A program made the position numbers and the translations under genes. From Rathayibacter agropyri (lineage in GTDB: Bacteria > Actinomycetota > Actinomycetes > Actinomycetales > Microbacteriaceae), in assembly GCF_013249015.1 (NCBI RefSeq), contig NZ_JABRPL010000001.1, positions 1,040,318 to 1,104,317 of the forward strand: a stretch of 64,000 bases of DNA. The letters run 5' to 3'. The notes beneath the pieces were generated by a model. It had not been told where the DNA came from, did no database searches, and saw only the letters and a program-made list of their open reading frames with translations. Shown here piece by piece: positions 37,685-46,678 of this stretch. Every line of letters starts with the position of its first letter. The first letter of the stretch is position 1.

Positions 37685-38251
37685 TTAGCAGACCTCCTTG
37701 CCCTGGGGGAAACTGGTGATCAAGCGATCGCTATCACTCGCCCAGGCAGCCCTCACCCGGAAAGAATACACGCGCTCTCTGGCATTCACTCCGCAAAAGA
37801 TGATTATTGTTACTCCACAACGAGAATTATTGACCGTGTTCCCACACCTGAACTCGGGAAAACGGATGGCCTGCCCCGCGGAGAAGGCCATCAGGTCATT
37901 CCAGGACTCCATCTTATCGTTCTGAGGATCCCAGCCCGCCGCTCGCGCCGCGTCGAACTTATCCTGCGAGTTCCGCTCATGCTCGCCGTGGATGTGCTTG
38001 TAACCCCATCCGGTCTTCGCCCCTCCAGTCCCGCATTTCAGTCTCACATCTTGTGAGGCGCCATCCCACCAGTGCACGTCCTGCGCGAAGACATCGTCCT
38101 CATGATTGAGACTGAAACAGCCGAACCACTGGTTCCAATCGATCAACTGCGGCCTGACATCTCCGCCCTCTCGGGACGACTGGTCGGGAAGTCCGACAGT
38201 CGCCGCGGCAATGTCGGCAGGGTCGGCGGCGGTCAGAACGCCGTCGTGCAT
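37685..38251 (-). CDS. toxin-like C-terminal domain, 5' truncated
   Basis: A 188-residue open frame from an ATG at 38251. Residues ~38-188 look like a compact polymorphic-toxin C-terminal domain: DWNQWFGCF, GWGYKHIHGEHE (clustered His), SAGQAIRFPE, and a final RVYSFRVRAAW...RLITSFP. The His cluster and the Arg/Ser-Phe-Pro end resemble BECR-type RNase toxins, a low-confidence impression. There is no signal peptide or trafficking domain, and good upstream coding stops exactly where a misplaced methyltransferase fragment begins (38270). The original, larger protein was therefore probably cut by rearrangement. Expression from the present ATG is uncertain. Confidence 0.55.
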   Translation of the reverse strand: MHDGVLTAADPADIAAATVGLPDQSSREGGDVRPQLIDWNQWFGCFSLNHEDDVFAQDVHWWDGASQDVRLKCGTGGAKTGWGYKHIHGEHERNSQDKFDAARAAGWDPQNDKMESWNDLMAFSAGQAIRFPEFRCGNTVNNSRCGVTIIIFCGVNARERVYSFRVRAAWASDSDRLITSFPQGKEVC

Positions 38252-38269
38252 GACCCCGCTTCGCACCTC

Positions 38270-38439
38270 TAGGAGGGGACGCCGTCGACGCGCGGAGTGA
38301 TCACGAAGGGCGGGTTCGTGACAATCTGGTCGAACCGCTCCCCCGCGACCGGTTCGTAGAGACTGCCGAGACGAAACTCGATGTTCTCGATCCCGTTCAG
38401 CGCCGCAGTGAAGGAGGCGAGGGCGAGCGCCCGCTCGGA
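38270..38439 (-). pseudogene. displaced 170-bp fragment of the DUF7059-type methyltransferase gene
   Basis: Matches 41322-41491 with about 3 mismatches in 170 bp, offset 3052 bp, same orientation. It encodes only the middle of the methyltransferase (around the [11 protein letters not shown] motif) and has neither start nor end. It marks a rearrangement junction next to the truncated toxin-like gene. Confidence 0.9.
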
Positions 38440-38442
38440 CTC

Positions 38443-38721
38443 TCACCGAAATCGCCCTATCTTGGCACGGGGACCTGACGCCGTTCGCTTGCTACGAGTC
38501 CACCACCGCACACCGAGCCAAATGATTAAACCAATTCCTGGGAATAACAGAAGGACGACTCCCCAAACCACCTTATAATATAAAGAGACTCGTTTTTCTC
38601 GGGCCGTTATTGCGAGGGTCCAAATGGACCACGCCACAACGATAACCGAAAGACCGAGGAATATTATATGGAAATATGAAGTATTAGCAACCGTGATCAA
38701 TACACCTTCCTGGAGTGGCAC
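38443..38721 (-). CDS. small membrane protein with PLDc_N-like two-helix domain
   Basis: Up to 92 residues. Two hydrophobic helices (~16-38 and ~50-70) are separated by a basic turn, with YYKVVWGVVLLLFPGIGLIIW as the second helix, as in PLDc_N-type small membrane proteins. The tail is basic. The start is uncertain: GTG at 38721 has no ribosome site, and TTG at 38700 has AGGAAGG close by. The base composition is clearly AT-richer than the flanks. It lies behind a secreted orphan protein on the same strand. A bacteriocin-immunity role is possible but unproven. Confidence 0.55.
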   Translation of the reverse strand: MPLQEGVLITVANTSYFHIIFLGLSVIVVAWSIWTLAITAREKRVSLYYKVVWGVVLLLFPGIGLIIWLGVRWWTRSKRTASGPRAKIGRFR

Positions 38722-38818
38722 TACGAGGCTTATTCAGAGCCCTACCGGGTCGCCGCGAAATCCTGGCCAGCGCGGATTTCCAAGCCGCGGATCGTATGAC
38801 CCGAATTGGCCTCTACGC

Positions 38819-39463
38819 CTACTGCCAGATATGTCCGTCGTTTCCGACATGGATAGTGTACGTCTCATTCCACCCAACGGGTGACCCCTTGATTCCGATC
38901 CCAAATGCCCATGTCGCATTCACATCACGTTGCGTTTGACTGCCGCTATCGCCGCAGTCTACAATATCGACCGAGTAGCCGACATTCCAATTCACTGCAC
39001 ATATGTGCGTGCCCTTGAAACCGTTGTAGTCATCGGTTACCCACACCTTATTGCCGTCGTAATAAAATGTTCCACGTTGCGTCTCAGCGTCGGTGATGTT
39101 GTTCATTTGCTGACTGTATTCACTCTTCTGCACACCGCCGTCGGCCACCGCATCCATCAGGGTGCTGAAACCTTGAGGGCTGAGAGAAGAGTTTTCTGCT
39201 TCCGCATCCGCCGTCGTCACCGGCTGTGGTGCTGATACTGACAAGACGGCACTGCTCGTGCATTCTTCAACGATTCGGTCAGTTGTTCCACTCTCTTGAG
39301 CCGCAGTGACTTTAGCGACGCATTCGGCGCTGGTCTTCGAAATCCGAGACACCTCGGTCAGCCCTGAGGCGGAGGAACTCTCCGCATATGCCGGCGCGGC
39401 GAAGACACATGCGCCTGCGGCCAAAATTGCTGCTGACCCGAAGAGAACTGATGTGCACTTCAT
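38819..39463 (-). CDS. secreted orphan protein
   Basis: A 214-residue protein with a classical signal peptide (MKCTSVLFGSAAILAAGAC, cleavage after PAYA near residue 27). The mature part is acidic, has four cysteines (AECV, EECT, HICAV, VDCGD) and ends in a Gly/Trp/Asn-rich region (RGTFYYDGNKVWVTDDYNG, then ATWAFGIGIKG). No family is recognised. The ATG at 39463 has AAGGAG 6 bases upstream; another ATG two codons earlier overlaps that site. Low GC and no homologous neighbours suggest horizontal acquisition. It may be a secreted antagonistic or surface protein. Confidence 0.7.
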   Translation of the reverse strand: MKCTSVLFGSAAILAAGACVFAAPAYAESSSASGLTEVSRISKTSAECVAKVTAAQESGTTDRIVEECTSSAVLSVSAPQPVTTADAEAENSSLSPQGFSTLMDAVADGGVQKSEYSQQMNNITDAETQRGTFYYDGNKVWVTDDYNGFKGTHICAVNWNVGYSVDIVDCGDSGSQTQRDVNATWAFGIGIKGSPVGWNETYTIHVGNDGHIWQ

Positions 39464-39875
39464 TGTCATCTCCTTCAAATCGTCGGCTGCAAGTATGTGG
39501 GCTCTAGAAAAACCCTGGGCAGCGCCGGTTGAGCAAAAGGACCACCTATCATGGCGATCGACGCGATGTGTGCGAAGAACCTCAAACGGAACACTTAACT
39601 CCTTCATATAACCAAGCACCTCTGATCGCACGGTCACGCTACAAAAATCTGGTGTCTTCGGTGCGAAAGTAGCGTGAGGGAGTTCTCACGGGAGGCGGAC
39701 GGATTCTCTCGCGCGGACTGAATGATCAGGAACGCACGTGTCCCTCCGTCCAGCTCGACCAGCGGGCGCGCGCCGTCGCATCCCTCGCGGGTCGGGCGCC
39801 GACTACCCTCGAGAAGGCGCCGAATGGGTGCCAGTATCAAACACCGAGCATCGAGAACACCAGGGAGAACCACAC
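39464..39875. other. 412-bp gap between the secreted orphan and rnhA
   Basis: AT-rich next to the secreted gene, normal GC near rnhA, so the accessory patch border lies near 39.7 kb. It contains an inverted repeat TCACGCTAC (39634-39642)/GTAGCGTGA (39669-39677). No gene was found. It should hold promoters for both divergent genes. Confidence 0.6.
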
Positions 39876-40397
39876 GTGAGCATCATTGCCGCCGCAGACG
39901 GGTCCGCACTGGGCAACCCAGGCCCCGCCGGCTGGGCCTGGTACGTGGACGACGAGCGCTGGGCGGCCGGTGGCTGGGCGCATGGCACGAACAACATCGG
40001 TGAGCTCACCGCCGTACTCGAACTGCTGCGGGCGACCAAGCAGGAGGAGGAGCCGCTGCACATTCTCTGCGATAGCCAGTACGCCATCAAGGCTTGCACG
40101 GAATGGCTACCGGGCTGGAAGCGGAAGGGCTGGCGCAAGGCCGACGGCAAGCCGGTGATGAACGTCGAGATCATTCAGGCGCTTGATGAGGAGTTGCAGG
40201 GCCGGGCCGTCACCTTCGAGTGGGTGAAGGGGCACGCGAACCACCGGATGAACGAAGCCGCCGACGTGCGCGCTCGCAATGCCGCGACCGCCTACCAGCG
40301 CCGGCAGCCGGTCGCCGCGGGCCCCGGTTGGCCGACCGCGACGGCGCCCACCTCCCCCCTCGCTCGAGTCGTGGAGGACTCCACAACACTCTTCTAG
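39876..40397 (+). CDS. rnhA: ribonuclease HI
   Basis: Degrades RNA in RNA-DNA hybrids. The four acidic active-site positions are visible: Asp in AADGSALGNPGPAGW, Glu in NIGELTAVLELL, Asp in LCDSQYAI, and the late His/Asp pair in HANHRMNEAADVRAR. The 173-residue length includes a ~30-residue disordered C-terminal tail. The GTG at 39876 starts the fold directly and has GGGAG upstream; longer frames would add a non-homologous Arg-rich stretch. Confidence 0.92.
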   Translation: MSIIAAADGSALGNPGPAGWAWYVDDERWAAGGWAHGTNNIGELTAVLELLRATKQEEEPLHILCDSQYAIKACTEWLPGWKRKGWRKADGKPVMNVEIIQALDEELQGRAVTFEWVKGHANHRMNEAADVRARNAATAYQRRQPVAAGPGWPTATAPTSPLARVVEDSTTLF

Positions 40398-40474
40398 CCG
40401 GAGCGTGTCCTCGAAACGCCGCGCTCTCTGCCGAGACACGGCGGACGGAGGGGTGTCTCGGCGGCATCTACCGC

Positions 40475-42091
40475 TCAGGGCAGGTGCAGCAGGCCCGTCG
40501 CGACCAGCGCGCGCACACGCGGGAGGACCGAGCCGGCCACCGCCTCCTCCTCGACCTGGAGGAGCGACGCGACCGCCGCAACGATCGCGGCCACCGAAAG
40601 CTCTCCGTCGCAGGCGCCAACCACCGCGGCGAGCGCCGTGTCGACCTCCTCGACGCGCGCGAAACCTCCGCCCTGGCGCAGCCGCAGCACCGTCGGATCG
40701 TCGTTGCCCGGCCAGTAGTGCCGCTCCTCGGTGACATCGCCCGCCAGCACGAGCGCCAGAGACGCCAAGGCGCGGTCGTCCAGGGCCGAGAGCGCCTCCG
40801 CCGCCTCAAGGCAGGACGCCAAGTGCCCGCCGAGCCCGGCCGTCTCGACCGCCGTAGTGACGCGCTCAAGGCGCCGGAGCGGCGGCCTCGGCTGCTCGGG
40901 TAGGCGGAGGGTCACGAAGCCGAAGCCCACGCCCGTCACGCCGCGCCGCTCGAAGTCGCTGAGCCAGGCCTCGACCAGCGCGTCGAAGGCGGGTCCGCGG
41001 GTCGTGCCGCCGTCCCGAATCCACGTCTCGGCGTAGACCGCCGGATCCTGGTGCTCGCGCTCCACGATCCAGACGTCGAGGGGAGAAGCCGTGCCGCCCA
41101 TCCAGGCGTCCAGACCTGACGGCTGGGGCTCGAGTGCCTGCTCGAGAGGACTGCGGACGTCGGCGAGCCAGCCCGCAATCCGATCGAATGCATCCGCGCC
41201 CTCGCGGTACTCCCAATTGCCGAGTAGCTGCGCGACCCCGCCGGGCCTCAAGTGCTCAGCCGCGCCGAGGATCACGCGGCGAACGATGTCGTCGCCCTCC
41301 AGCCCGCCATCGCGGTACTCGTAGGAAGGGACGCCGTCGACGCGCGGAGTGATCACGAAGGGCGGGTTCGTGACAATCTGGTCGAACCGCTCCCCCGCGA
41401 CCGGTTCGTAGAGACTGCCGAGACGAAACTCGATGTTCTCGATCCCGTTCAGCGCCGCAGTGAAGGCGGCGAGGGCGAGCGCGCGCTCGGAAATGTCGGT
41501 GGCTACGACGTGCTCCGCGTGGCGGGACGCGTGCAGCGCCTGGATCCCGCAGCCCGTCCCGAGGTCGAGGACCCGGCCGACCGGGCGCTGGATCATCAGC
41601 CCCGTGAGGGTGAGACTCGCGCCGCCGACGCCGAGCACGTGGTCCTCGTCGAGGGCTCGGCCGAGGGCGAGCTCGCCGAGATCGGAGACGATCCACCATG
41701 AGGCCGCACCGCGCTGGTCAACGACGTCGTACGGCCGCAGATCGAGCGCGGCGGTGACTACCGCGCCGGCCTCGACGCGCACGAGGCCTAGCTCCACCGC
41801 GCCCTCCAGAGCGAGAGCGCCGAACGCCTCCTCCGCCTCGTGGGCCGGAACGGAGTCGGCCAGGAGGAACAGGCGCGCAAGGGTCGCCAGCGCGTCGCGG
41901 TCCCCGGTGCGCTCCAACGCCCGACGCGCGGGGATGCGGTTGCCGCGGTGCAGGGCCTGAGCCGCCTCGTCTCCCCACAACTCTCGCACCGCGTCGACGC
42001 GGTAGCGGGCGCGGGTCAGGTCATCGCGCAGGAGCGCGATGGGGGCTCGGTCGACGTGGTTGACAGGCTGCACCGCTCCATCCTCGTGCAC
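40475..42091 (-). CDS. class I SAM-dependent methyltransferase with DUF7059-type N-terminal and C-terminal extensions
   Basis: A 538-residue cytoplasmic protein. An N-terminal helical domain (~1-150), then a HemK/RlmG-like methyltransferase core ([15 protein letters not shown], ~185-199; substrate motif TNPPF, ~250), then a ~250-residue C-terminal domain found with it in actinobacterial homologues. The NPPF motif indicates methylation of an amide or amine nitrogen in RNA or protein; the target is unknown. The GTG at 42091 is the first start that does not run through the divergent nitroreductase gene. A 170-bp internal fragment (41322-41491) recurs at 38270-38439. Confidence 0.8.
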   Translation of the reverse strand: MHEDGAVQPVNHVDRAPIALLRDDLTRARYRVDAVRELWGDEAAQALHRGNRIPARRALERTGDRDALATLARLFLLADSVPAHEAEEAFGALALEGAVELGLVRVEAGAVVTAALDLRPYDVVDQRGAASWWIVSDLGELALGRALDEDHVLGVGGASLTLTGLMIQRPVGRVLDLGTGCGIQALHASRHAEHVVATDISERALALAAFTAALNGIENIEFRLGSLYEPVAGERFDQIVTNPPFVITPRVDGVPSYEYRDGGLEGDDIVRRVILGAAEHLRPGGVAQLLGNWEYREGADAFDRIAGWLADVRSPLEQALEPQPSGLDAWMGGTASPLDVWIVEREHQDPAVYAETWIRDGGTTRGPAFDALVEAWLSDFERRGVTGVGFGFVTLRLPEQPRPPLRRLERVTTAVETAGLGGHLASCLEAAEALSALDDRALASLALVLAGDVTEERHYWPGNDDPTVLRLRQGGGFARVEEVDTALAAVVGACDGELSVAAIVAAVASLLQVEEEAVAGSVLPRVRALVATGLLHLP

Positions 42092-42121
42092 GTCGGTCAG
42101 CCACCCGGCGCACCGCGGCCG

Positions 42122-42127
42122 TACGAT
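42122..42127 (+). promoter_or_regulatory. candidate -10 box for the nitroreductase-family gene (leaderless)
   Basis: TACGAT with 6 bases to the ATG at 42134. Confidence 0.45.
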
Positions 42128-42133
42128 CGGAGC

Positions 42134-42571
42134 ATGCCCCTGACCGGAGAGTACGAACCGAGCACATCCGAGTGGGCCCGCGAGCAGGCGGAGCTCTACG
42201 AGCGCACCGGCGGAGCCGAGGGCAACCTCCTTCGCGGTCGCCCCATCATCGTCCTGACCACCGTCGGCTCGAAGAGCGGGAAACTCCGCAAGACCGCGCT
42301 GATGCGCGTCGAGCACGACGGGGAGTACGTCGTCGTCGCCTCCAAGGGCGGCGCCCCCGAGCATCCCGTCTGGTACGGGAACATGCGCAAGGAGCCCCAC
42401 GTCGAGCTGCAGGACGGGCCGGTCAAGAAGGACTACACAGCGAGCGTCCTGGAGGGGGAGCTTCGCGAGATCTGGTGGGACCGCGCCGTCGCGGCGTGGC
42501 CGGACTACGCCGAGTACCAGACGAAGACCGAGCGCCAGATTCCGCTCGTGCTGCTCACGCCCTGGTCGTGA
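42134..42571 (+). CDS. deazaflavin-dependent (Ddn-family) nitroreductase
   Basis: A 145-residue split-barrel protein of the actinobacterial F420-dependent nitroreductase family. It has the [21 protein letters not shown] and [16 protein letters not shown] segments that contact the deazaflavin, and the [10 protein letters not shown] end. It probably reduces quinones or other electrophiles with F420H2. The ATG fits the family and a leaderless -10 box. It is divergent from the methyltransferase gene. Confidence 0.9.
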   Translation: MPLTGEYEPSTSEWAREQAELYERTGGAEGNLLRGRPIIVLTTVGSKSGKLRKTALMRVEHDGEYVVVASKGGAPEHPVWYGNMRKEPHVELQDGPVKKDYTASVLEGELREIWWDRAVAAWPDYAEYQTKTERQIPLVLLTPWS

Positions 42572-42587
42572 GCGGCGGGCTCGCGCC

Positions 42588-43190
42588 TCAGACCCTCGCG
42601 GCGATCAGGTCGAGCACCCTCGGGTGTGAGAGCAGGGCGAAATGCCCGACCACCGAGACCGCGATGTTCTCGTGCGCGCCGGCGAGCCTGCTCCCGCCAG
42701 GGATGTACTGGTCACGCATCCCGTAGATCGACGTGATCCGCGCGTCGGCCTCGCGCTCCTCGAGCAGCCGTCGGATGAGTGGGCGGTGCGGCGAGAACTC
42801 TCGCAGGGCACGGGCCGGAGCGATGCGCGCCAGAGGCGAACCGTTGAACGGAGTCGAGACGGCGATCATCCGCTCGATGCGCTGCTGGTCGCGCTCATCG
42901 ACGACCATCATGTGCTTGCCGATCAAGCCGCCCTTGCTGTGCGCCACAATGACGACTCCGCGCAGGTCGTGCTCGCGCACGTAATCCTGACCAAGACCGG
43001 CCGCGGCGACGATCGGGCGCGTGTTATAGCCGAGCGCGGGGAGTACGTGGATGGGATGCCCGTCTGCGTGCAGCCGCTGCGCGATCGGGCGAAGGAACTG
43101 CCAGGTCTCGTAGATGCCCGGGATGAGCAGCACGGGAGCGCCGTCGCCGGACGAGTACCGCGACACGTCCCAGCCCTCGCGCAGATGCAT
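42588..43190 (-). CDS. alpha/beta hydrolase (lipase/esterase family), N-terminus uncertain
   Basis: A 200-residue hydrolase with the oxyanion-type LLIPGIYETW loop, a nucleophile elbow region HSKGGLIGKH (Ser in VIVAHSKGG), and a C-terminal His (VVGHFALLSHP). It probably cleaves lipid or ester substrates. The ATG at 43190 lacks a ribosome site. The frame stays open upstream to 43376 with protein-like sequence (LRDYRYAYGSRF) but has no ATG, GTG or TTG there. The native N-terminus may start at a rare codon, or may have been lost. Confidence 0.75.
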   Translation of the reverse strand: MHLREGWDVSRYSSGDGAPVLLIPGIYETWQFLRPIAQRLHADGHPIHVLPALGYNTRPIVAAAGLGQDYVREHDLRGVVIVAHSKGGLIGKHMMVVDERDQQRIERMIAVSTPFNGSPLARIAPARALREFSPHRPLIRRLLEEREADARITSIYGMRDQYIPGGSRLAGAHENIAVSVVGHFALLSHPRVLDLIAARV

Positions 43191-43303
43191 GAAGCGCGAG
43201 CCGTAGGCGTAGCGGTAGTCGCGCAGATAGGCGGCGCGGAGCGAGACGGAACGGCGCGCGAGGCGACGAACGCTCCTGGCCGCCGGGCTCCCGTCGCCTG
43301 AGG

Positions 43304-44173
43304 TCAGAGCGGATTCACCCCGAACGCGGTCGCGAGCGTGTCGATCTTCTTGGCCCGGCCCAGGCGCGGCAGGTCGCTACCGTCGCGGATGACGCGGCCG
43401 CGGGCTTCGAACTCGTCAAGGAAGTCGCGCGCCCAGGCGACGTCGGAGGGTGTCGGGCTGATGACCTCGTTGATCACGGCGAGCTGTTCGGTGTCGAGGC
43501 ACAGCTTGCCGGTCAATCCGAGCGAGACGGTCAGCGCGGACTGCTCTCGCAGCACCGGGTGGCTGTTCGAGACGGTCGGTCCGTCGATCGGGCCGGGAAG
43601 ATCGCCGATGCGGGAGGCCACGACGAGGCGCGAGCGCGGATAAGCCATCGCCAGGTCATCCGCGCTGGTGCCGGTATCGCGACGGTAGTCGCCGCTGCCG
43701 AAGGCGAGGCGGAAGGTGCCGCGCGCGCGGGCGATCGCGACCGCCTCCTCGATTCCCAGGGCGGACTCGACGAGGGCGAGCACCGGAGTGGCGCCGCCGA
43801 GCCGGTCGAACGTCTCGGTGACGTGTTCGCCAGCCTCGGTCTTGGCAAGCATGACGCCGGCGAGACCCGGGAGGCCTTTCAGCGCGTCGACATCGTCCGA
43901 CCAGAACGGGGTGGAGTGGTCATTGATACGAACCCAGGCACGCTTGTCGCCCGTCAGCCACTCGACCACGTCGGCGCGGGCGTCTGGCTTGGCCTTCGGG
44001 TCGACCGCATCCTCAATATCGAGGACGATCTGATCGGCGCGGGAGGAGTGCGCCGCATCGAAGGTCTCGGTGCGGGTGGCGTTCACCAGCAGCCAGGAGC
44101 GCGCGATCTCGGGGGCGACGTCGCGCCCCTTGCGCTTCGCGAGGGTGGCAGTGGTGGTCTCGGGCAACGTCAC
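43304..44173 (-). CDS. HpcH/HpaI aldolase / citrate-lyase-beta (CitE)-like CoA ester lyase
   Basis: A 289-residue TIM-barrel lyase of the CitE-like family that cleaves malyl-, citramalyl- or related CoA thioesters. The LDIEDAVDP motif (metal Glu/Asp), the KTEAGEHV segment and the ALVESALGI motif with its conserved Glu are visible. There is no citrate lyase operon nearby. In this setting, close to an acyl-CoA ligase and a thiolase, it may work in a degradative CoA pathway. The GTG at 44173 has AGGAG 7 bases upstream and is preferred over longer frames. Confidence 0.85.
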   Translation of the reverse strand: MTLPETTTATLAKRKGRDVAPEIARSWLLVNATRTETFDAAHSSRADQIVLDIEDAVDPKAKPDARADVVEWLTGDKRAWVRINDHSTPFWSDDVDALKGLPGLAGVMLAKTEAGEHVTETFDRLGGATPVLALVESALGIEEAVAIARARGTFRLAFGSGDYRRDTGTSADDLAMAYPRSRLVVASRIGDLPGPIDGPTVSNSHPVLREQSALTVSLGLTGKLCLDTEQLAVINEVISPTPSDVAWARDFLDEFEARGRVIRDGSDLPRLGRAKKIDTLATAFGVNPL

Positions 44174-44368
44174 AGGTGGCTCCTCTCGGGGCGCGGTACT
44201 CGCTCCGCGGACGCGAGGGCGAAGCGGCGGCGCCGGGAACCAGGGTAGCGGTGAGCACGTCATCCGTGGTGCCCTCGGGGAGCGCCTGCCACACGCGCTC
44301 CTCCCGCGACAGCGCCGCACGCAGGTGGTCCTCGCATCCTGCCAGCGTAGGCGGCGGATGGCCCGGCC

Positions 44369-44887
44369 TCAGGAGGCCGAACGCTCCGCGAGCCCCGTCG
44401 CGAACGCCGCCTGGCCGACGTGCTGCGTGGCGTCGTCGATCACCGACACCAGGCGTACGGCGAGGGTGACGGGCGGATCCCACTGCTCGTCAACGACGCG
44501 GGCCAGGTCCTCGTCGGTGAGGGTGGCGAGGAACGCGAGCGTCCGCTCGTGCACGGCATCGACGTAGGCCGCGAGCAACTCGGCCGGGACCGCGGCGAGC
44601 GCCGCCACCTCCGCCGGCTCCTGACCATAACCGGTCGCGGCGGGGCCGAACGGCACTCCGGAGCGCTCGTGGAAGCCATCCGCGGTCCACACCTGCTCCT
44701 GGCCCGCGAGCGGGGCGAGGTGGTCATCCTGCACCCGCGTCAGGTGCCAGACGAGCCAGACGGGGGAATTCGAGCGCGCATCAGCCCGGAAGGCGAGCTG
44801 CTCGGGGGTGCTGTCGTCGAGGATCGCGTGCACGTTCTCGTGCACCCGACCGAAGGCGTCTCGGAGGAGGTCGATGGCTGCGCTCAT
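44369..44887 (-). CDS. DinB/DUF664-family protein (possible mycothiol-dependent enzyme)
   Basis: A 172-residue four-helix-bundle protein of the DinB/DUF664 superfamily. The metal-binding histidines appear in VWHLTRVQDDHL and near the C-terminus in DATQHVGQAAF. Many actinobacterial members are mycothiol- or bacillithiol-dependent transferases; that role is inferred. The ATG at 44887 matches family N-termini. It is divergent from the acyl-CoA ligase gene. Confidence 0.85.
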   Translation of the reverse strand: MSAAIDLLRDAFGRVHENVHAILDDSTPEQLAFRADARSNSPVWLVWHLTRVQDDHLAPLAGQEQVWTADGFHERSGVPFGPAATGYGQEPAEVAALAAVPAELLAAYVDAVHERTLAFLATLTDEDLARVVDEQWDPPVTLAVRLVSVIDDATQHVGQAAFATGLAERSAS

Positions 44888-44977
44888 GCCGCCAGCCTGC
44901 CGCTTCCTCGCGTCGGGCGGCACCCCCCTTCGCGTGCAGTGGTGTCACTGTGGAGGCGCGTGTCGGATACTCGATCC

Positions 44978-46678
44978 GTGACTTCCGGATCCTCGAACCT
45001 GGCAACGAAGCCGTGGCTGTCCTCCTACGCCGAGGGTGTCCCCGCCGAGATCGACCCGCCCACCCAGACCCTCGTTGATCTCCTCGAGGACTCGGTCGCC
45101 CGGTACCGCCGGGGCATCGCGCTGGAGTTCTTCGGTGCGAGCACGAGCTATGCGGAGTTGGGCGAGCAGGTCGAGCGCGCCGCCGAGGGGCTGCGCCGCC
45201 TGGGCGTCCGGGCCGGCGACCGGGTCGCGCTCGTGCTCCCCAACTGCCCCGAGCACGTCGTCGCGTTCTACGCCGCGCTGCGGCTGGGGGCGGTCGTCGT
45301 CGAGCACAACCCGCTCTACACCCCGAGAGAGCTGCGGCGTCAGTTCGAGGACCACGGCGCCCGCGTCGCGGTGGTGTGGAACAAGGTCGCGGATGTCGTT
45401 GCCACCATGCCGGCCGACCTCGGGATCGAGCGCGTCGTGTCCGTCGACCTCACCCGCTCCTTCCCCCTCGGCAAACGGCTCGCGCTGCGCCTGCCGCTGC
45501 CAGCAGCGCGGGCAGCGCGCACCAAGCTGACCGCGAGGCCGCGCTCACGCTCCCTCGTGGCGTTCGCGTCCCTCCTTGGCCACCGCCGACTCGCCCGCTC
45601 GCACCCGCGACCCGCCCTGGGCGACACCGCGCTGCTGCAGTACACCAGCGGCACCTCGGGCCTGCCTAAGGGAGCGATCCTCTCGCACGCGAACCTGCGT
45701 GCCAATGCTCTCCAGGGTCGCGCGTGGGTGCCTGGCTTGAGCGAGGGCGACGAGACGTTCTATGCTGTCCTCCCCCTGTTTCACGCCTACGGGCTCACCC
45801 TCTGCCTGACCTTCGCGATCAGCATCGGCGCGAAAGTCGTGCTGTTCCCCACGTTCGACGTTGGCCTAGTGAGGGCCGCCGCGAAGAACTCGCCGCCCAC
45901 CTTCCTGCCCGCGGTGCCGCCGGTGTACGACGCGCTCGCCCGCGCCTCGGAACGCAATGAACTCGACCTGCGCAGCATCCGCTTCGCCATCTCGGGAGCG
46001 ATGAGCCTCCCGGTCGCGACGGTCGATCGCTGGGAGCGGGCAAGCCGCGGACTCCTGGTCGAGGGTTACGGGATGACCGAGAGCTCGCCCGTCGCACTGG
46101 GCAACCCGGTCGGCCCCACCCGCCGGCCAGGCACGGTGGGCGTGCCGTTCCCGAGCACCATGATCCGCCTCGTCGACCCGGCCGATCCGTCCGTCGATCG
46201 CGGTCCCGGCGAGTCTGGCGAGCTACTGCTGCGCGGGCCGCAGGTGTTCCAGGGCTACTGGAAGCGGCCGGAGGAGACCGCCGAGGCGCTCCTGCCCGGC
46301 GGCTGGCTCCGCACCGGCGACATCGCCACCGTCTCGGCCGACGGCTTCGTCACGATCGTCGACCGGGCCAAAGAACTCATCATTACGGGCGGATTCAACG
46401 TGTCGCCCACCGAGGTGGAGGGCGTGCTGGAGACGCACCCGGACGTGGTGCGCGCGGCGGTCGTGGGGCTGCCCCGTCCGGACGGCGGCGAGAGCGTGGC
46501 GGCGGCCGTGGTGCTGCGGGCCGGCACCGCTGTGGATCCAGAGGCGCTGCGCGACTTCTGCCGCCTGCACCTCACGCCCTACAAGGTGCCCAAGCGCATC
46601 ATGCCGGTCGCCGAGCTGCCCACCTCGCTCATCGGGAAGGTGCTGCGGCGCGACGTGCGCGCCGGCATGCTGGACTGA
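44978..46678 (+). CDS. fadD: AMP-binding long-chain acyl-CoA ligase
   Basis: Activates a carboxylic acid as acyl-AMP and acyl-CoA. ANL-family motifs are complete: YTSGTSGLPKGAILSH (~224-239), EGYGMTESSP (~360), the GWLRTGDIA hinge (~445) and the catalytic Lys near the end (TSLIGKVLRR). The length is 566 residues. The GTG at 44978 is chosen because a GATACT box ends 6 bases upstream and the N-terminus then fits; longer frames overlap the DinB gene. The substrate is probably a fatty acid. A thiolase follows 108 bp later. Confidence 0.88.
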   Translation: MTSGSSNLATKPWLSSYAEGVPAEIDPPTQTLVDLLEDSVARYRRGIALEFFGASTSYAELGEQVERAAEGLRRLGVRAGDRVALVLPNCPEHVVAFYAALRLGAVVVEHNPLYTPRELRRQFEDHGARVAVVWNKVADVVATMPADLGIERVVSVDLTRSFPLGKRLALRLPLPAARAARTKLTARPRSRSLVAFASLLGHRRLARSHPRPALGDTALLQYTSGTSGLPKGAILSHANLRANALQGRAWVPGLSEGDETFYAVLPLFHAYGLTLCLTFAISIGAKVVLFPTFDVGLVRAAAKNSPPTFLPAVPPVYDALARASERNELDLRSIRFAISGAMSLPVATVDRWERASRGLLVEGYGMTESSPVALGNPVGPTRRPGTVGVPFPSTMIRLVDPADPSVDRGPGESGELLLRGPQVFQGYWKRPEETAEALLPGGWLRTGDIATVSADGFVTIVDRAKELIITGGFNVSPTEVEGVLETHPDVVRAAVVGLPRPDGGESVAAAVVLRAGTAVDPEALRDFCRLHLTPYKVPKRIMPVAELPTSLIGKVLRRDVRAGMLD

